Translations under genes and position numbers: made by a program
Shown: positions 25,534 through 34,920 of the stretch, one piece after another
Layout: every line of letters starts with the position of its first letter
How positions within the stretch are numbered: the first letter of the stretch is position 1
IMG/VR virus record: IMGVR_UViG_3300017917_001914
Location: 1-64,000 of that record
Source of the DNA: a virus
Strand: one strand, 5' to 3'
DNA: 64,000 nt
The notes under the pieces: generated by a model
The model's database searches: none
Told to the model about the DNA's origin: nothing
The model's input: only the letters and a program-made list of their open reading frames with translations

Positions 25534-25562
25534 AGCTAATATGTCATTCTAAAAAATATAAT

Positions 25563-28490
25563 ATGGTAACACAAGAAGAAATTAAAGCATTCCTTGAGGG
25601 GAATGACCCCGAAGAGCACATAGTTGCTATCGAGTATGATTACGTCACCGACGCAATTTACAAAATCAAAGAAATCCCAGGTCAGGGAAAAATAATCAAA
25701 AAAGATACATTTACAGCTTTTGCTTGGGTTGGAGACCTTAAAGATTTGAATTTCTATTCAAAATCAAAAGACCTTCAAAAAGAAGCAATGAAAAAACACG
25801 GAATCATAATTGAGAAATTAGAAACCAAAGGTAATGAGAGATTAGAAAAAGGTCTTAAATTCTTGGTTAAATCAATGAAGGGTTATCGTTCACTTATCCA
25901 ATTCTTTAAAGAAGGTGGTGTTGACCCGTGGGGTGAAAAAACAAGAGGTAAATTAACAGTACTTCCTCCGGTGGAACAATTTTTAATTTCAAGAGAGAAA
26001 AGATTGTTTAAGGGTTATGAAGAATACAACGACATCACTAGACTCGGATTTGACTTGGAGACGACCGCTCTTGAACCTAAAGACGGTCGTATATTTATGA
26101 TTGGAATCAAAACCAATAAAGGATACCAAAAAGTTATTGAGTGTGCTGATGAAGACCAAGAAAGAAGAGGGTTGGTGGAATTTTTCAATATTATTGATGA
26201 AATTAAACCTTCAATCATTGGTGGATACAATTCAGCAAACTTCGACTGGTTTTGGATATTTGAAAGATGTAAAGCACTTAACTTAGACATTAAAAAGATT
26301 GCCAAATCTTTAAATCCTGCAAGACCTATATCACAAAAAGATGGAATGTTAAAACTAGCAAATGAGGTGGAGAGATATTCTCAAACTCAATTGTGGGGTT
26401 ATAACATCATTGATATTATTCACTCTGTTCGTAGAGCTCAAGCAATCAACTCAAGTATTAAATCTGCGGGATTAAAGTATATAACCCAATACATTAAAGC
26501 TGAATCTCCTGACCGTGTTTATATCGACCACTTAGATATTGGGCCGATGTATGCTAAAAAAGAGGAATATTGGTTAAATGTTGAGAATGGAAAATATAAG
26601 AAAGCCGACAATCCGGCATTTGATAATTTAGATACAAGATTCCCCGGTAAATATATAAAGGTAACCGGTGATAATATTGTTGAGAGATATCTCGACGATG
26701 ACTTGGAAGAAACGTTAACGGTTGATGATGAATTCAATCAGGGAACGTTTCTATTAGCGTCAATGGTGCCAACAACCTATGAGAGAGTTTCTACCATGGG
26801 TACTGCAACTTTATGGAGAATGATTATGTTGGCGTGGTCATATAAAAACAAATTAGCTATTCCACAAAAAGAAGAGAAAACCGACTTCGTAGGAGGACTT
26901 TCAAGACTACTTAAAGTTGGTTATTCAACCAATGTACTTAAACTTGACTACTCTTCTCTATACCCATCAATTCAGTTGGTACACGATGTGTTTCCTGAGT
27001 GTGATGTTATGGGTGGAATGAAAGGTATGTTAGCTTACTTCCGTAATGCTCGTATTATGTACAAAAACTTGGCGGCTGAGTATTATGATAAAGACCCTAA
27101 GAAGTCCCTATCATACGACCGAAAACAATTACCAATTAAAATTTTTATTAATAGTATGTTTGGTGCGTTATCTGCACCACACGTTTATGAATGGGGAGAT
27201 ATGTTTATGGGAGAACAGATTACTTGTACCGGAAGACAATATCTTCGTCAGATGATTAAATTCTTTATGAAGAAAGGTTATACACCACTAGTAATGGATA
27301 CCGATGGTGTGAACTTTTCAAAACCTGAAGGGTGGGAAAACAGAAGATACATTGGTAAAGGTTTGAATTGGAAAGTTAAAGAAGGTAAAGAATACACAGG
27401 TGATGATGCCGACGTTGCGGAGTTTAACGATATGTTTATGAGAGGTGAGATGGCGTTGGATACTGATGGTACTTGGCCTTCTTGTATTAACTTGGCTCGT
27501 AAGAACTACGCGGTTATGGAGGCAAGTGGTAAAATTAAACTTACCGGGAACACCATCAAATCAAAGAAACTTCCATTATATATTGAGGACTTCTTAGATA
27601 AAGGTGTAAAATTACTATTGGAAGGTAAAGGACAAGAATTTATTGAGTGGTATTATGAATACTTACAAAGAATTTATGATAAAGATATCCCTCTTATGAA
27701 AATTGCTCAAAGAGCAAAAGTTAAGTTATCTATTGATGATTATAAAAAACGTTGTACACAAAAGACAAAAGGTGGTTCGTTAATGAGTAGAATGGCTCAT
27801 ATGGAACTTGCAATTAAACACAACCTAAAAGTATCATTAGGTGATGTGATTAGTTATGTAAATAATGGTGTCAGAGCTTCACACGGAGATGTTCAAAAAG
27901 TAAATAAACCAAAAAAAGGGTGGAATGAAAGTCAAATTGATATGTTCTATTCTAATGGTGAGAGTTATAAAGAAAAGTCAAAGTATTTGAAAGAAAATGG
28001 TTGGGAACAATCTTGGGGTGACGATAACTGGGTTCGTAGTGATGCTGAAAATAAAGAAGCTAATACCGGTATTCCAACTGATGTGGCGTATAGAATTGCA
28101 TCATCGGATAATACAGATTCATTAATACAACTTAATTGTTATATGTTAGACCCTACCGAAATTGAAAACAATCCTGATATGAAAGGTGATTATAATGTGG
28201 CCCGAGCAATCTCAACATTTAATAAAAGAATTGGGCCGTTATTGGTTGTGTTTAAAGAAGAAGTTAGAGAACAATTAATTGTGGATAACCCTGAAAATAG
28301 GGGATTCTTCACTAAAGAACAATCTGAACTTATAAATGGTGTTCCATTTAAAGAGGGTGACCAAGATAGATTAAAAGAAGATGTGTTAGATATTAGTGAA
28401 GGTGAAATTAAATATTGGGAAAAACGAGGAATGAGTCCTGATTATATTTATGATTTAGCATCTGAAGGATGGGAAGAGTTTATTAATTAA
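25563..28490 (+). CDS. family B DNA polymerase (T4 gp43-like)
   Basis: This 975-residue replicative polymerase has an N-terminal 3'-5' exonuclease and a C-terminal polymerase. Exo I is RLGFDLETTALEP near residue 164, and Exo II is the GGYNSANFDWFWIFERCK region. Motif A is VLKLDYSSLYPSIQ (about 457-470), motif B is LPIKIFINSMFGALSAP (about 525-540), and motif C is VMDTDGVNF (about 578-586), with DTD as the catalytic pair. It is slightly longer than T4 gp43 (about 900). No C-terminal clamp-binding motif is clear. It lies apart from the other replication genes, followed by a bidirectional terminator. Confidence 0.95.
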   Translation: MVTQEEIKAFLEGNDPEEHIVAIEYDYVTDAIYKIKEIPGQGKIIKKDTFTAFAWVGDLKDLNFYSKSKDLQKEAMKKHGIIIEKLETKGNERLEKGLKFLVKSMKGYRSLIQFFKEGGVDPWGEKTRGKLTVLPPVEQFLISREKRLFKGYEEYNDITRLGFDLETTALEPKDGRIFMIGIKTNKGYQKVIECADEDQERRGLVEFFNIIDEIKPSIIGGYNSANFDWFWIFERCKALNLDIKKIAKSLNPARPISQKDGMLKLANEVERYSQTQLWGYNIIDIIHSVRRAQAINSSIKSAGLKYITQYIKAESPDRVYIDHLDIGPMYAKKEEYWLNVENGKYKKADNPAFDNLDTRFPGKYIKVTGDNIVERYLDDDLEETLTVDDEFNQGTFLLASMVPTTYERVSTMGTATLWRMIMLAWSYKNKLAIPQKEEKTDFVGGLSRLLKVGYSTNVLKLDYSSLYPSIQLVHDVFPECDVMGGMKGMLAYFRNARIMYKNLAAEYYDKDPKKSLSYDRKQLPIKIFINSMFGALSAPHVYEWGDMFMGEQITCTGRQYLRQMIKFFMKKGYTPLVMDTDGVNFSKPEGWENRRYIGKGLNWKVKEGKEYTGDDADVAEFNDMFMRGEMALDTDGTWPSCINLARKNYAVMEASGKIKLTGNTIKSKKLPLYIEDFLDKGVKLLLEGKGQEFIEWYYEYLQRIYDKDIPLMKIAQRAKVKLSIDDYKKRCTQKTKGGSLMSRMAHMELAIKHNLKVSLGDVISYVNNGVRASHGDVQKVNKPKKGWNESQIDMFYSNGESYKEKSKYLKENGWEQSWGDDNWVRSDAENKEANTGIPTDVAYRIASSDNTDSLIQLNCYMLDPTEIENNPDMKGDYNVARAISTFNKRIGPLLVVFKEEVREQLIVDNPENRGFFTKEQSELINGVPFKEGDQDRLKEDVLDISEGEIKYWEKRGMSPDYIYDLASEGWEEFIN

Positions 28491-28495
28491 AACAG

Positions 28496-28522
28496 AAAAG
28501 GTGTCTAATGACACCTTTTTTT
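28496..28522. terminator. bidirectional terminator
   Basis: AAAAGGTGTC, loop TAAT, GACACCTTTT lies between the convergent polymerase (+) and 123-residue (-) genes. Confidence 0.88.
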
Positions 28523-28892
28523 ATTCTAATTTTAATCCGTCTGATGATACTATGTACCAATTACCGTCTAATAAGTAAAATTCAACACATGCTCCCCAAT
28601 CAATAAAAATTTCATCATAAAATTCATCAATTTTACCTGAACTAGGTCTTATAAAAACTTTCGTTAATGCTTTAATAATAATATGTTCAGTTGTATTAGA
28701 ATCTAACGTAATGTTACAAGATTCAACATCTTTAACTACGATTAAAACTTCTCCATTTGTTTTATATTCAGTATTAGTTATTATTTTTTTCATTGATATA
28801 ATTTCAGGTTCTTCTATCTCGATTAAAGTATTGCCTAAGAATCGTTTTTCGTTAATTGTTTTTCTTGTAAATCTATCGGATATCTTATTCAT
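28521..28892 (-). CDS. small beta-rich virion-like protein
   Basis: This 123-residue protein has alternating beta strands (EVLIVVKDVESCNITLD, HIIIKALTKVFIRPSSGKID, IFIDWGACVEFYLLDGNWYIVSSDGLKLE). The closing ACVEFYLLDGNWYIVSSDGLK segment is like the C-terminal knobs I recall from phage fibre and head-decoration proteins. The knob of the giant fibre in this window has a comparable strand plan. It starts three bases after the gp13-like gene stop and is therefore in the same operon. Function is not established. Confidence 0.6.
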   Translation of the reverse strand: MNKISDRFTRKTINEKRFLGNTLIEIEEPEIISMKKIITNTEYKTNGEVLIVVKDVESCNITLDSNTTEHIIIKALTKVFIRPSSGKIDEFYDEIFIDWGACVEFYLLDGNWYIVSSDGLKLE

Positions 28893-28895
28893 AAG

Positions 28896-30038
28896 TTATA
28901 TTACATAAATTTGTCTCGGCATTGCTCGGAACTTAAGTTGTTTATTTAAATTTTCAGCAAGTAGAGCTTCTCTTTCCATCATTTTTTCAGGACGTAATCG
29001 TTCTAATCTTAATTTTAATTCTTCTTCAAGTTTTACTTTTTCATCTTTACCCTCAGTAGCTAAAGTTGCGTAATCCATTGTTAATTCACTATCAGGTGTT
29101 TTAATATTACCACTAAATTTACCTCTAACTCTTGCTAATGTTTCTTTACAATACGCGGTAAAATATCTTCTAACCCATTGTTGTGACGGATTATTTAAAT
29201 CAATCCAAGACATTGCGTCAATTGGAACATCAGATGGTAATTTTATAATATCCGGATTGTCTTTTAAACAATTATCTCTATCAGCAGGGCCAACATCATA
29301 GTACCAATACCAAACTTTACCTTGAGCCATTTCTCTATTACCAAAGTCAAATTTACCCCCCGGTGTATTCATTAAATGTAACGCCTTTTTACCATCAGGT
29401 AATGCAGTAATAGTATATGTTAAATCACCAGCAATAATTCTTCTTTGAATGTTAATTTCTTGCATTCTTAATAACATATCAAATGCTGGCATCATGAAAT
29501 AAGAACCTGATGCACCCATTTGAGCAAAACCACCCGGGCCACCAAAACCACCACCACCTAAACCACCAAAAGTCCAAGGGTCAAATAAAAGACCGTTTAA
29601 TGTTGATGGTGTGAACCATAAAACTTCATTAATTTCTCTATTTGCCGGAATCTCATAAATTTGTTGATTAGGAACTAATTGAACAAAATCTTTTTTCAAT
29701 ACCCAATCACCACCGGCTTGTAATCCAACAATTTTAGAATAAGCGTAAGTATATCTTGTTTCCCAATCTAAACTTTTTGTAACAAATGCTCTCGATAGTG
29801 ATTCTGTATCTAAATTTAGATTGTATAATGATGTCCATTGTGATTCAATTAACCAATCTTGTATGTATTGAGAATAATCTCCAATAGAAAGTTCTAATAA
29901 ACTATCCATTTGTTCATCTTCTAACTCAATACTTCTTAATGGTGCACCTAATAGATGTTTAATTCTAGTATATAGTTTAGTTCTATCCGGTTCTGGTATA
30001 ATTGCGGTTTGGTTTGTTGCTCCTGTTAATATTGCCAT
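28896..30038 (-). CDS. neck / head-completion protein (T4 gp13-like)
   Basis: This 380-residue protein would sit in the neck joining head and tail. Its start LYTRIKHLLGAPLRSIELEDEQMDSLLELSIGDY parallels T4 gp13 (LRRLGAPIINVELTPDQI). The middle PTSTLNGLLFDPW region is followed by a Gly-rich loop, FGGLGGGGFGGPGGFAQMG, in the place of the gp13 variable loop. The C-terminal QQWVRRYFTAYCKETLARVRGKFSG and the EKVKLEEELKLRLERLRP helix match the gp13 ending. It is somewhat longer than T4 gp13 (309). Location next to gp14- and gp15-like genes supports the call. It is on the minus strand, unlike the rest of the neck and tail genes. Confidence 0.72.
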   Translation of the reverse strand: MAILTGATNQTAIIPEPDRTKLYTRIKHLLGAPLRSIELEDEQMDSLLELSIGDYSQYIQDWLIESQWTSLYNLNLDTESLSRAFVTKSLDWETRYTYAYSKIVGLQAGGDWVLKKDFVQLVPNQQIYEIPANREINEVLWFTPSTLNGLLFDPWTFGGLGGGGFGGPGGFAQMGASGSYFMMPAFDMLLRMQEINIQRRIIAGDLTYTITALPDGKKALHLMNTPGGKFDFGNREMAQGKVWYWYYDVGPADRDNCLKDNPDIIKLPSDVPIDAMSWIDLNNPSQQWVRRYFTAYCKETLARVRGKFSGNIKTPDSELTMDYATLATEGKDEKVKLEEELKLRLERLRPEKMMEREALLAENLNKQLKFRAMPRQIYVI

Positions 30039-30051
30039 AATGATTTTATTT

Positions 30052-30059
30052 TATAAATA
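30052..30059 (-). promoter_or_regulatory. TATTTATA element (minus strand) before gp13
   Basis: On the minus strand GATATTTATA lies 13 bases upstream of the gp13-like ATG, in the gap after the SOD-fusion stop. Confidence 0.35.
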
Positions 30060-31598
30060 TCAACTTAATGTATAAATCAGGTCTTCTTTAGGGAAAACAT
30101 ATTGACCATCCATTATTTTTGAATGTTTATTGTCGAAGATTAAAACTTCTTTATTATTACGGGTAAAAATTAACCAATCAGTTGAATATCTTTTAACATT
30201 TCCTGTTCCTAAAATCATCACAGAATCTTTAATCTCTTTTTCACCAGTAAATGGTTTAATTTGTGCGGTTTTCTTTTCTCCATTAACAATAACCTCACAA
30301 TCAATACCCCCAATCATATCTTCTTTACTTCCAAGTTTACCAATTGCGGTAACGTTATCGTCACCAAATTGTCTTTTTAGTATTTCAATTGTTTTATCTT
30401 CTCTTGACTGACCCCAACTATTTGTTTGGGTTAATACTTTCATAAGATTTTGGAATGTTGATGATTTTTGTGAGAATATTCTAAATTTATATTCGTCTAA
30501 AACATTTACAAGTTTTTTAACTTCACTGATTTGTTCAAATGGTTTTAAGCCAATCATTTTTATTTCAGGTAATTGTTTGGCCTTTAAAACTTGATTCACA
30601 TCATTAAGTAAAATACAAAAACAACTATAGTTTGTGTTTAATTTATTTATAACTGAACGACCTTCACCTTCTAAATCATATACTCCGGCAACTTCACCTT
30701 CAGCGTATTCGTTATTTCCATAATAGTTATCGGGGAAAACTTCTTTCATTATTTGATTGATACCATCTTTGAAGATTGTCTTAACTTTAGGGTTGATATT
30801 AAACACCATTCGGATTGCTTCATTCATTTCTCTACTACATCTTTCCGACTTACCTTCAGATATTACAGATTTAAGAGCAATACTCTCGTTTAATTTATTA
30901 TTAACTCTCATAGTGTATAATTTGTTAACAAATTCCCAATTCACACATTTCCAAAAGTTTTTAATGTAATCATCTTTTTTGTTTCTGTATTTTAAGTAGT
31001 AAGCGTGTTCCCATAAATCTAATCCTAAAATTGGGTATCCACCATCTTCAACAACATTCATTAGTGGATTGTCTTGGTTTGCGGTAGATACTATTTTTAA
31101 AGTATTTCTTTTTGTTAGAACTAACCAAACCCAACCTGAACCAAACCTATCTTTTGCAACAGTTTCAAATTCTTTTTTAAAGTTGGCGAATGTATTAAAA
31201 TCTTTTTTGATTTGTTTGATTACTTCACCATTTGGGGTTTGAGTTTTAGGTGATAACATTTTCCAAAATAATGCGTGGTTAAACGCTCCACCGGCATTAT
31301 TTCTGATAGTTTTATTAAATCTACTGATAGATTTAACTATTTCTTCAAGTTCTAAATCACCATAATCTTTGTTTTTAAGAGCGGCGTTTAGTTTATCTAC
31401 GTAACCTTTATAATGTTTGTTATAATGGTAGTTCATTGTTTCAGCATCAATAAATTGCTTTAGTGCTGAATAGGAATATGGTAATTTGTCGATTCCTATC
31501 TTTTTCATCTCATTAAGAAAGAGTACTTCATTTTCTTGTTTTTCAACATTTTGAATATCTTCCGTAATGAGTTTGATTTTATTTTCAATATGTTTCAT
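30060..31598 (-). CDS. superoxide dismutase fused to a PD-(D/E)xK-like nuclease domain
   Basis: Residues about 33-230 form a complete Fe/Mn superoxide dismutase. The metal ligands H58 (MNYHYNKHY), H108 (NNAGGAFNHALFW), D194 and H198 (LGLDLWEHAYY) are all present, and Q175 in STANQDNPLM points to the Mn-type subgroup. The enzyme would convert superoxide to O2 and H2O2. Residues about 235-512 are unrelated. Near the end, SREDKTIEILKRQFG is followed by GGIDCEVIVNGEKKTAQIKPF, with the spacing of a PD-(D/E)xK nuclease core in which Gln replaces Glu (QIK). The first ~30 residues (MKHIENKIKLITE) extend beyond a normal SOD and resemble leaders of other proteins here. I know of no such fusion. The role could be protection of virion DNA or host takeover. 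Confidence 0.82.
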   Translation of the reverse strand: MKHIENKIKLITEDIQNVEKQENEVLFLNEMKKIGIDKLPYSYSALKQFIDAETMNYHYNKHYKGYVDKLNAALKNKDYGDLELEEIVKSISRFNKTIRNNAGGAFNHALFWKMLSPKTQTPNGEVIKQIKKDFNTFANFKKEFETVAKDRFGSGWVWLVLTKRNTLKIVSTANQDNPLMNVVEDGGYPILGLDLWEHAYYLKYRNKKDDYIKNFWKCVNWEFVNKLYTMRVNNKLNESIALKSVISEGKSERCSREMNEAIRMVFNINPKVKTIFKDGINQIMKEVFPDNYYGNNEYAEGEVAGVYDLEGEGRSVINKLNTNYSCFCILLNDVNQVLKAKQLPEIKMIGLKPFEQISEVKKLVNVLDEYKFRIFSQKSSTFQNLMKVLTQTNSWGQSREDKTIEILKRQFGDDNVTAIGKLGSKEDMIGGIDCEVIVNGEKKTAQIKPFTGEKEIKDSVMILGTGNVKRYSTDWLIFTRNNKEVLIFDNKHSKIMDGQYVFPKEDLIYTLS

Positions 31599-31618
31599 TC
31601 GGCTTGTTATTTATATCT

Positions 31619-31626
31619 TATAAATA
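31619..31626 (-). promoter_or_regulatory. TATTTATA element (minus strand) before the SOD fusion
   Basis: On the minus strand AGATATTTATA is 20 bases upstream of the SOD-fusion ATG. Confidence 0.35.
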
Positions 31627-31640
31627 TCTCAACAAACAGA

Positions 31641-33416
31641 TTATCTCCGAGTGTTGATTTTATTCATAAGTTCCTCAATGAAATCACCACTTTCACCAAT
31701 ATTGTCTCCCATTACAGTTCCAATGTTTTGTTTTTTCATGTTAACCATGTCGTATATTATCCCTTCAATAGTGTTGTCGAATATTGGGTAATAAACTGAA
31801 ACTGAATTTTTTTGACCATATCTGTAAGCTCTATCTTCGGCTTGAGATAAATCTCCCGGAACAAATGATAGGTCATTTATAATAACAGCTTCAGCGGCGG
31901 TCAATGTAATTCCGACACCGGCAGCTTTAACATTTCCAACAAATACTTTAATCTTTTCATTTTCTTGAAATTGGTCAACAGCATATTGTCTTTGAGGTTT
32001 ACCTGTTGAACCATCTAATTTGACAGCAGTTTTACCGAAGTGTTCTGCAATCCTATTTAAAGTTTCAGTAAAGTTAGTAAAAATAATAACCTTCTTACCT
32101 TGTTCTATAATATTTTCAGCAAGTTCAATAGTGTCTTTAATTTTTTCTTCAGCAATTACTTGACGAACTTTCATTAATTTACTGAATTGAACTGTTAGTG
32201 AAGTACTTTCATCCGGATTCTTATCGTACCAATCGTAATACTCACCCATCAAACCTTCATACATTTTAGATTTTAATCTTAAGTATATAGGTGTAATTAT
32301 TTTTTCAGGTAAATCTAATACATCGGTTTTTAATCTTCTTAAAACTTGTCTTGATGTTCTATCTCTTAACTCTTCCAAATTCGATGCTCCGGTTACATTC
32401 CATATTTTACGATTACCGGCAGTGAATTGATATCCCTGACAATATCTGATAGCATACGCCATCCAATTTTGTGCGACAGGACTTTCAATTAATGAAAGTA
32501 AATTAAAATAATTCATTGGACGATTGGTCATAGGTGTACCTGTTAATAACCAAAGTCTATCAACTTTTTTACAAAAACTATTAACTAATTTGGTTCTTGC
32601 CGCTTGACCATTACTAACATAGTGTGCCTCATCTAAAATTATAAGGTCAAAATTACCTTGAGTAATTAAAGAATTTTCTTTGTCTTTTAAATCATAAAAG
32701 TTTTTAAGAATATCGTAATTAACAATAACAAAATCGTGTTCGGTTGAAAAGTTTTTACCTTCAGCAATAAATACACTTCTTTCTGTATAATTAGCAATTT
32801 CTCTTTGCCAGTTAATTTTTAATGATGCTGGACAAACAATTAATATTTTTTTGGCACCACTTTCTAATGCGGCAATAACCGTAATAGTTGTTTTACCAAG
32901 TCCCATATCATCCGCCAATATAAATCGTTTTGAACCTACTAATTTTTCGATGGCAATTGGTTGATGTTCAAGAGGAGGTCTATGACTATATTTACTATAA
33001 TCTATTTTAACATCCTTAATAACGTGAGTTTTAATTAAAGCACCTTTTGGTAACCAAAAATCATGGATAGTATCGTTCTCCAATACTTTTCCCCAAACAT
33101 GATAGGATTTGTCTTTTTCAACTAATAGCTTTTCAACCCATATTTGTTCAGGAATTTTGGTTAGTAATTTTTCATCGGCAATTTTTTTTGCAAAGTAAGG
33201 GTCTAAATCAACCCATCTTTTGGCTACCTTTGGTGTAACTTCGTAATAATTTATAATGTAATCAGATTGTGCTCGGGTAGGGTAAAATCTTTTGTTGGTG
33301 TCCTTTTGTAGTTTTAATTTAAGGATATAGTTATTTGCCCCTTGATAAGTTTCAAGGAGATTTAACGCTCGTTGCTCTAGCGTAAGATTACTATTTTCAG
33401 ATATATTGTTTTCCAA
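31641..33416 (-). CDS. SNF2-family DNA helicase/translocase
   Basis: This 591-residue SF2 ATPase has the usual ordered motifs: Q-like LEHQPIAIEKL, motif I ADDMGLGKTTITV (about 171-183), Ia ILIVCPASLKINWQ, II LIILDEAHYVSNG (DEAH), III WLLTGTPMTNRPMNYFNLL, V GVGITLTAAEAVIINDL and VI QAEDRAYRYGQKNSV. The RYGQ ending of motif VI is typical of SNF2 rather than UvsW-type helicases. The ~150-residue N-terminus is compatible with a HARP-like annealing domain but is unclear. Likely roles are replication-fork remodelling or clearing DNA-bound proteins. It is first in a minus-strand group and diverges from the neck genes. Confidence 0.9.
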   Translation of the reverse strand: MENNISENSNLTLEQRALNLLETYQGANNYILKLKLQKDTNKRFYPTRAQSDYIINYYEVTPKVAKRWVDLDPYFAKKIADEKLLTKIPEQIWVEKLLVEKDKSYHVWGKVLENDTIHDFWLPKGALIKTHVIKDVKIDYSKYSHRPPLEHQPIAIEKLVGSKRFILADDMGLGKTTITVIAALESGAKKILIVCPASLKINWQREIANYTERSVFIAEGKNFSTEHDFVIVNYDILKNFYDLKDKENSLITQGNFDLIILDEAHYVSNGQAARTKLVNSFCKKVDRLWLLTGTPMTNRPMNYFNLLSLIESPVAQNWMAYAIRYCQGYQFTAGNRKIWNVTGASNLEELRDRTSRQVLRRLKTDVLDLPEKIITPIYLRLKSKMYEGLMGEYYDWYDKNPDESTSLTVQFSKLMKVRQVIAEEKIKDTIELAENIIEQGKKVIIFTNFTETLNRIAEHFGKTAVKLDGSTGKPQRQYAVDQFQENEKIKVFVGNVKAAGVGITLTAAEAVIINDLSFVPGDLSQAEDRAYRYGQKNSVSVYYPIFDNTIEGIIYDMVNMKKQNIGTVMGDNIGESGDFIEELMNKINTRR

Positions 33417-33453
33417 ATTTAATCTTTTAATAGAAATATAATAAATTATTTAA

Positions 33454-33461
33454 TATTTATC
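33454..33461 (+). promoter_or_regulatory. TATTTATC element abutting the gp14-like gene
   Basis: AATATTTATCAAT ends three bases before the ATG. At this distance it cannot be a conventional -10 for that start codon, so it warns that the motif may also have another role. Confidence 0.2.
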
Positions 33462-33464
33462 AAT

Positions 33465-33980
33465 ATGAGTAGAAATTTAGTGCCAATTACAAGGATAGGT
33501 AAGTTCTTCGGAGCGGAGGATTACGATTTAGACATCTCTATAGGTGAGGAATGGTTATATGGTGATATGAACTTTACATTAGTGCTATATAAAATAGATA
33601 GATTAAAAACCAAAACAGATGATGTTTATGGTGAGGTAATGACTGATGGTATAAAATATTTACCACCAATTGAGTTTAAAGCTTATGTTCAAATACTTCC
33701 ACCGGAAAACAAATACTTGGGTAATTCAAAAATTACACAATCAGAACCTGGTAATATGAAGTTTGCGGTTTACGCGGCACAACTTAATGATTTAGGGATT
33801 CAAATTAATTATGGTGATTATATTGGGTACTACGAAACAGAAACAAAAGTTAGATATTACGTGGTTAGTGATGACGGAAGAATTAACTCTGATAATAAAC
33901 ACACATATGGTGGTTATAAACCATTCTATAAATCATATGTTGCAACTCCGGTAACGGAAAATGAATTTAGAGGATTATAA
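33465..33980 (+). CDS. probable neck protein (T4 gp14 position)
   Basis: This 171-residue beta-rich protein contains DDVYGEVMTDGIKYLPPIEFKAYVQI, which recalls the YGED...F segment of cyanophage gp14-type neck proteins, and a C-terminal YVVSDDGRINSDNKHTYGGYKPFYKSYVATPV. Gene order gp13 - this - gp15-like - sheath - tube follows T4. It is shorter than T4 gp14 (256), and direct similarity to that protein is weak. The assignment rests mainly on position. Its stop overlaps the next ATG (TAATGG). Confidence 0.5.
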   Translation: MSRNLVPITRIGKFFGAEDYDLDISIGEEWLYGDMNFTLVLYKIDRLKTKTDDVYGEVMTDGIKYLPPIEFKAYVQILPPENKYLGNSKITQSEPGNMKFAVYAAQLNDLGIQINYGDYIGYYETETKVRYYVVSDDGRINSDNKHTYGGYKPFYKSYVATPVTENEFRGL

Positions 33981-34393
33981 TGGAAGTAAAAATAACAGAA
34001 AATAAACTATTCAATTCAATATACAATTATATTGATAAAACATTTAATCCAAGTGAAATGTCTTGGGTTTATGGTTCTAATGAAGATGATGAGTATGGTT
34101 ATCCTGATATTGATAGTGAAAATGAAAATTTTTTAATGTTCTATAAAGGAGATTGGGAAGGTGAGTATGATTCTGATGTAGTGTTTCATTATTTTGATAT
34201 TGATTATTATAATGAACCATCAAGTAAATCTTTTAGAGACCAAGCACCAGTTTTAGAAGTTATTGGAGATTATGGTGAACATTTAGTTGAAATGTTTCAA
34301 GGTTATTGGGGTGAACCTATGAAAAAATGGTTTCAAGATAAATTTAATTTACCGGTTAAAACCGTATCAGCTTATTACAATTATGAAGATTAA
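33980..34393 (+). CDS. unknown acidic protein with a capsid-leader-like N-terminus
   Basis: This 137-residue acidic protein is rich in Asp, Glu, Tyr and Trp (GSNEDDEYGYPDIDSENENF, GDWEGEYDSDVVFHYFDIDYY). I do not recognise a family. It begins MEVKITENKLFNSIYNYI, close in style to MKIKINESQYRRLLE of the next gene. Its stop overlaps the start of that gene, so the two are co-expressed within the neck block. A virion-packaged or assembly role is possible. Confidence 0.65.
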   Translation: MEVKITENKLFNSIYNYIDKTFNPSEMSWVYGSNEDDEYGYPDIDSENENFLMFYKGDWEGEYDSDVVFHYFDIDYYNEPSSKSFRDQAPVLEVIGDYGEHLVEMFQGYWGEPMKKWFQDKFNLPVKTVSAYYNYED

Positions 34394-34919
34394 AATTAAT
34401 GAAAGTCAATATAGAAGACTATTAGAAACTATAACTGATTCCAAAGTAATTTGTGATGAGTGTGGTTGGTCATGGGATTTAGCCGATGGTGGTGACGACC
34501 CATACATTTGTCATAAGTGTGGTCACAATAATTCTGAAGAAGATTATATTGGAAAAAGGGTTATGGTTTATTATAACCTACATAAACACACTTTTTCAGT
34601 TAGATATAATAATAAAATAATTCTTCATGCTGATTATGTTAAATTAGGTGATGTTGAATTTAGAGTTAGAAAAGGTGGAAAAGAACGTGTTCGTTCTGAA
34701 AAACAAAAAAATGTTCATGCGTTTGTAATAGGGAATTTAATGGGTTATTGTGAATATCCTTGTGATGATATTCCAAACCCAACATCTGATATGGTCGTAA
34801 CTTATAATCCGTATAAATACGATTCGTTTGTTTATAAAAATACAGAAGAGCCGGTATATAACGCAACTGAAGTTGATATGATAAACTCACAAAATAAATT
34901 ATTTGTAGTTAAAAAATAA
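34383..34919 (+). CDS. zinc-ribbon protein with a capsid-leader-like N-terminus
   Basis: This 178-residue protein begins MKIKINESQYRRLLETITDSK. Residues about 22-48 then hold a CxxC...CxxC zinc ribbon (VICDECGWSW...YICHKCGHNN). The remaining ~130 residues, with HTFSVRYNNKIILHADYVKL and a Tyr-rich ending, are of unknown fold. The L-L-E at residues 13-15 could be a prohead-protease type cleavage site ([IL]xE), as in T4 internal proteins. Lying between neck genes, it may be a packaged DNA-binding protein. The function is unproven. Confidence 0.65.
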   Translation: MKIKINESQYRRLLETITDSKVICDECGWSWDLADGGDDPYICHKCGHNNSEEDYIGKRVMVYYNLHKHTFSVRYNNKIILHADYVKLGDVEFRVRKGGKERVRSEKQKNVHAFVIGNLMGYCEYPCDDIPNPTSDMVVTYNPYKYDSFVYKNTEEPVYNATEVDMINSQNKLFVVKK

Positions 34920-34920
34920 T

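Noticed and set aside
31641-33416. UvsW helicase
   Set aside because: Motif VI reads QAEDRAYRYGQKNSV and motif I is DDMGLGKT, both typical of SNF2 proteins.
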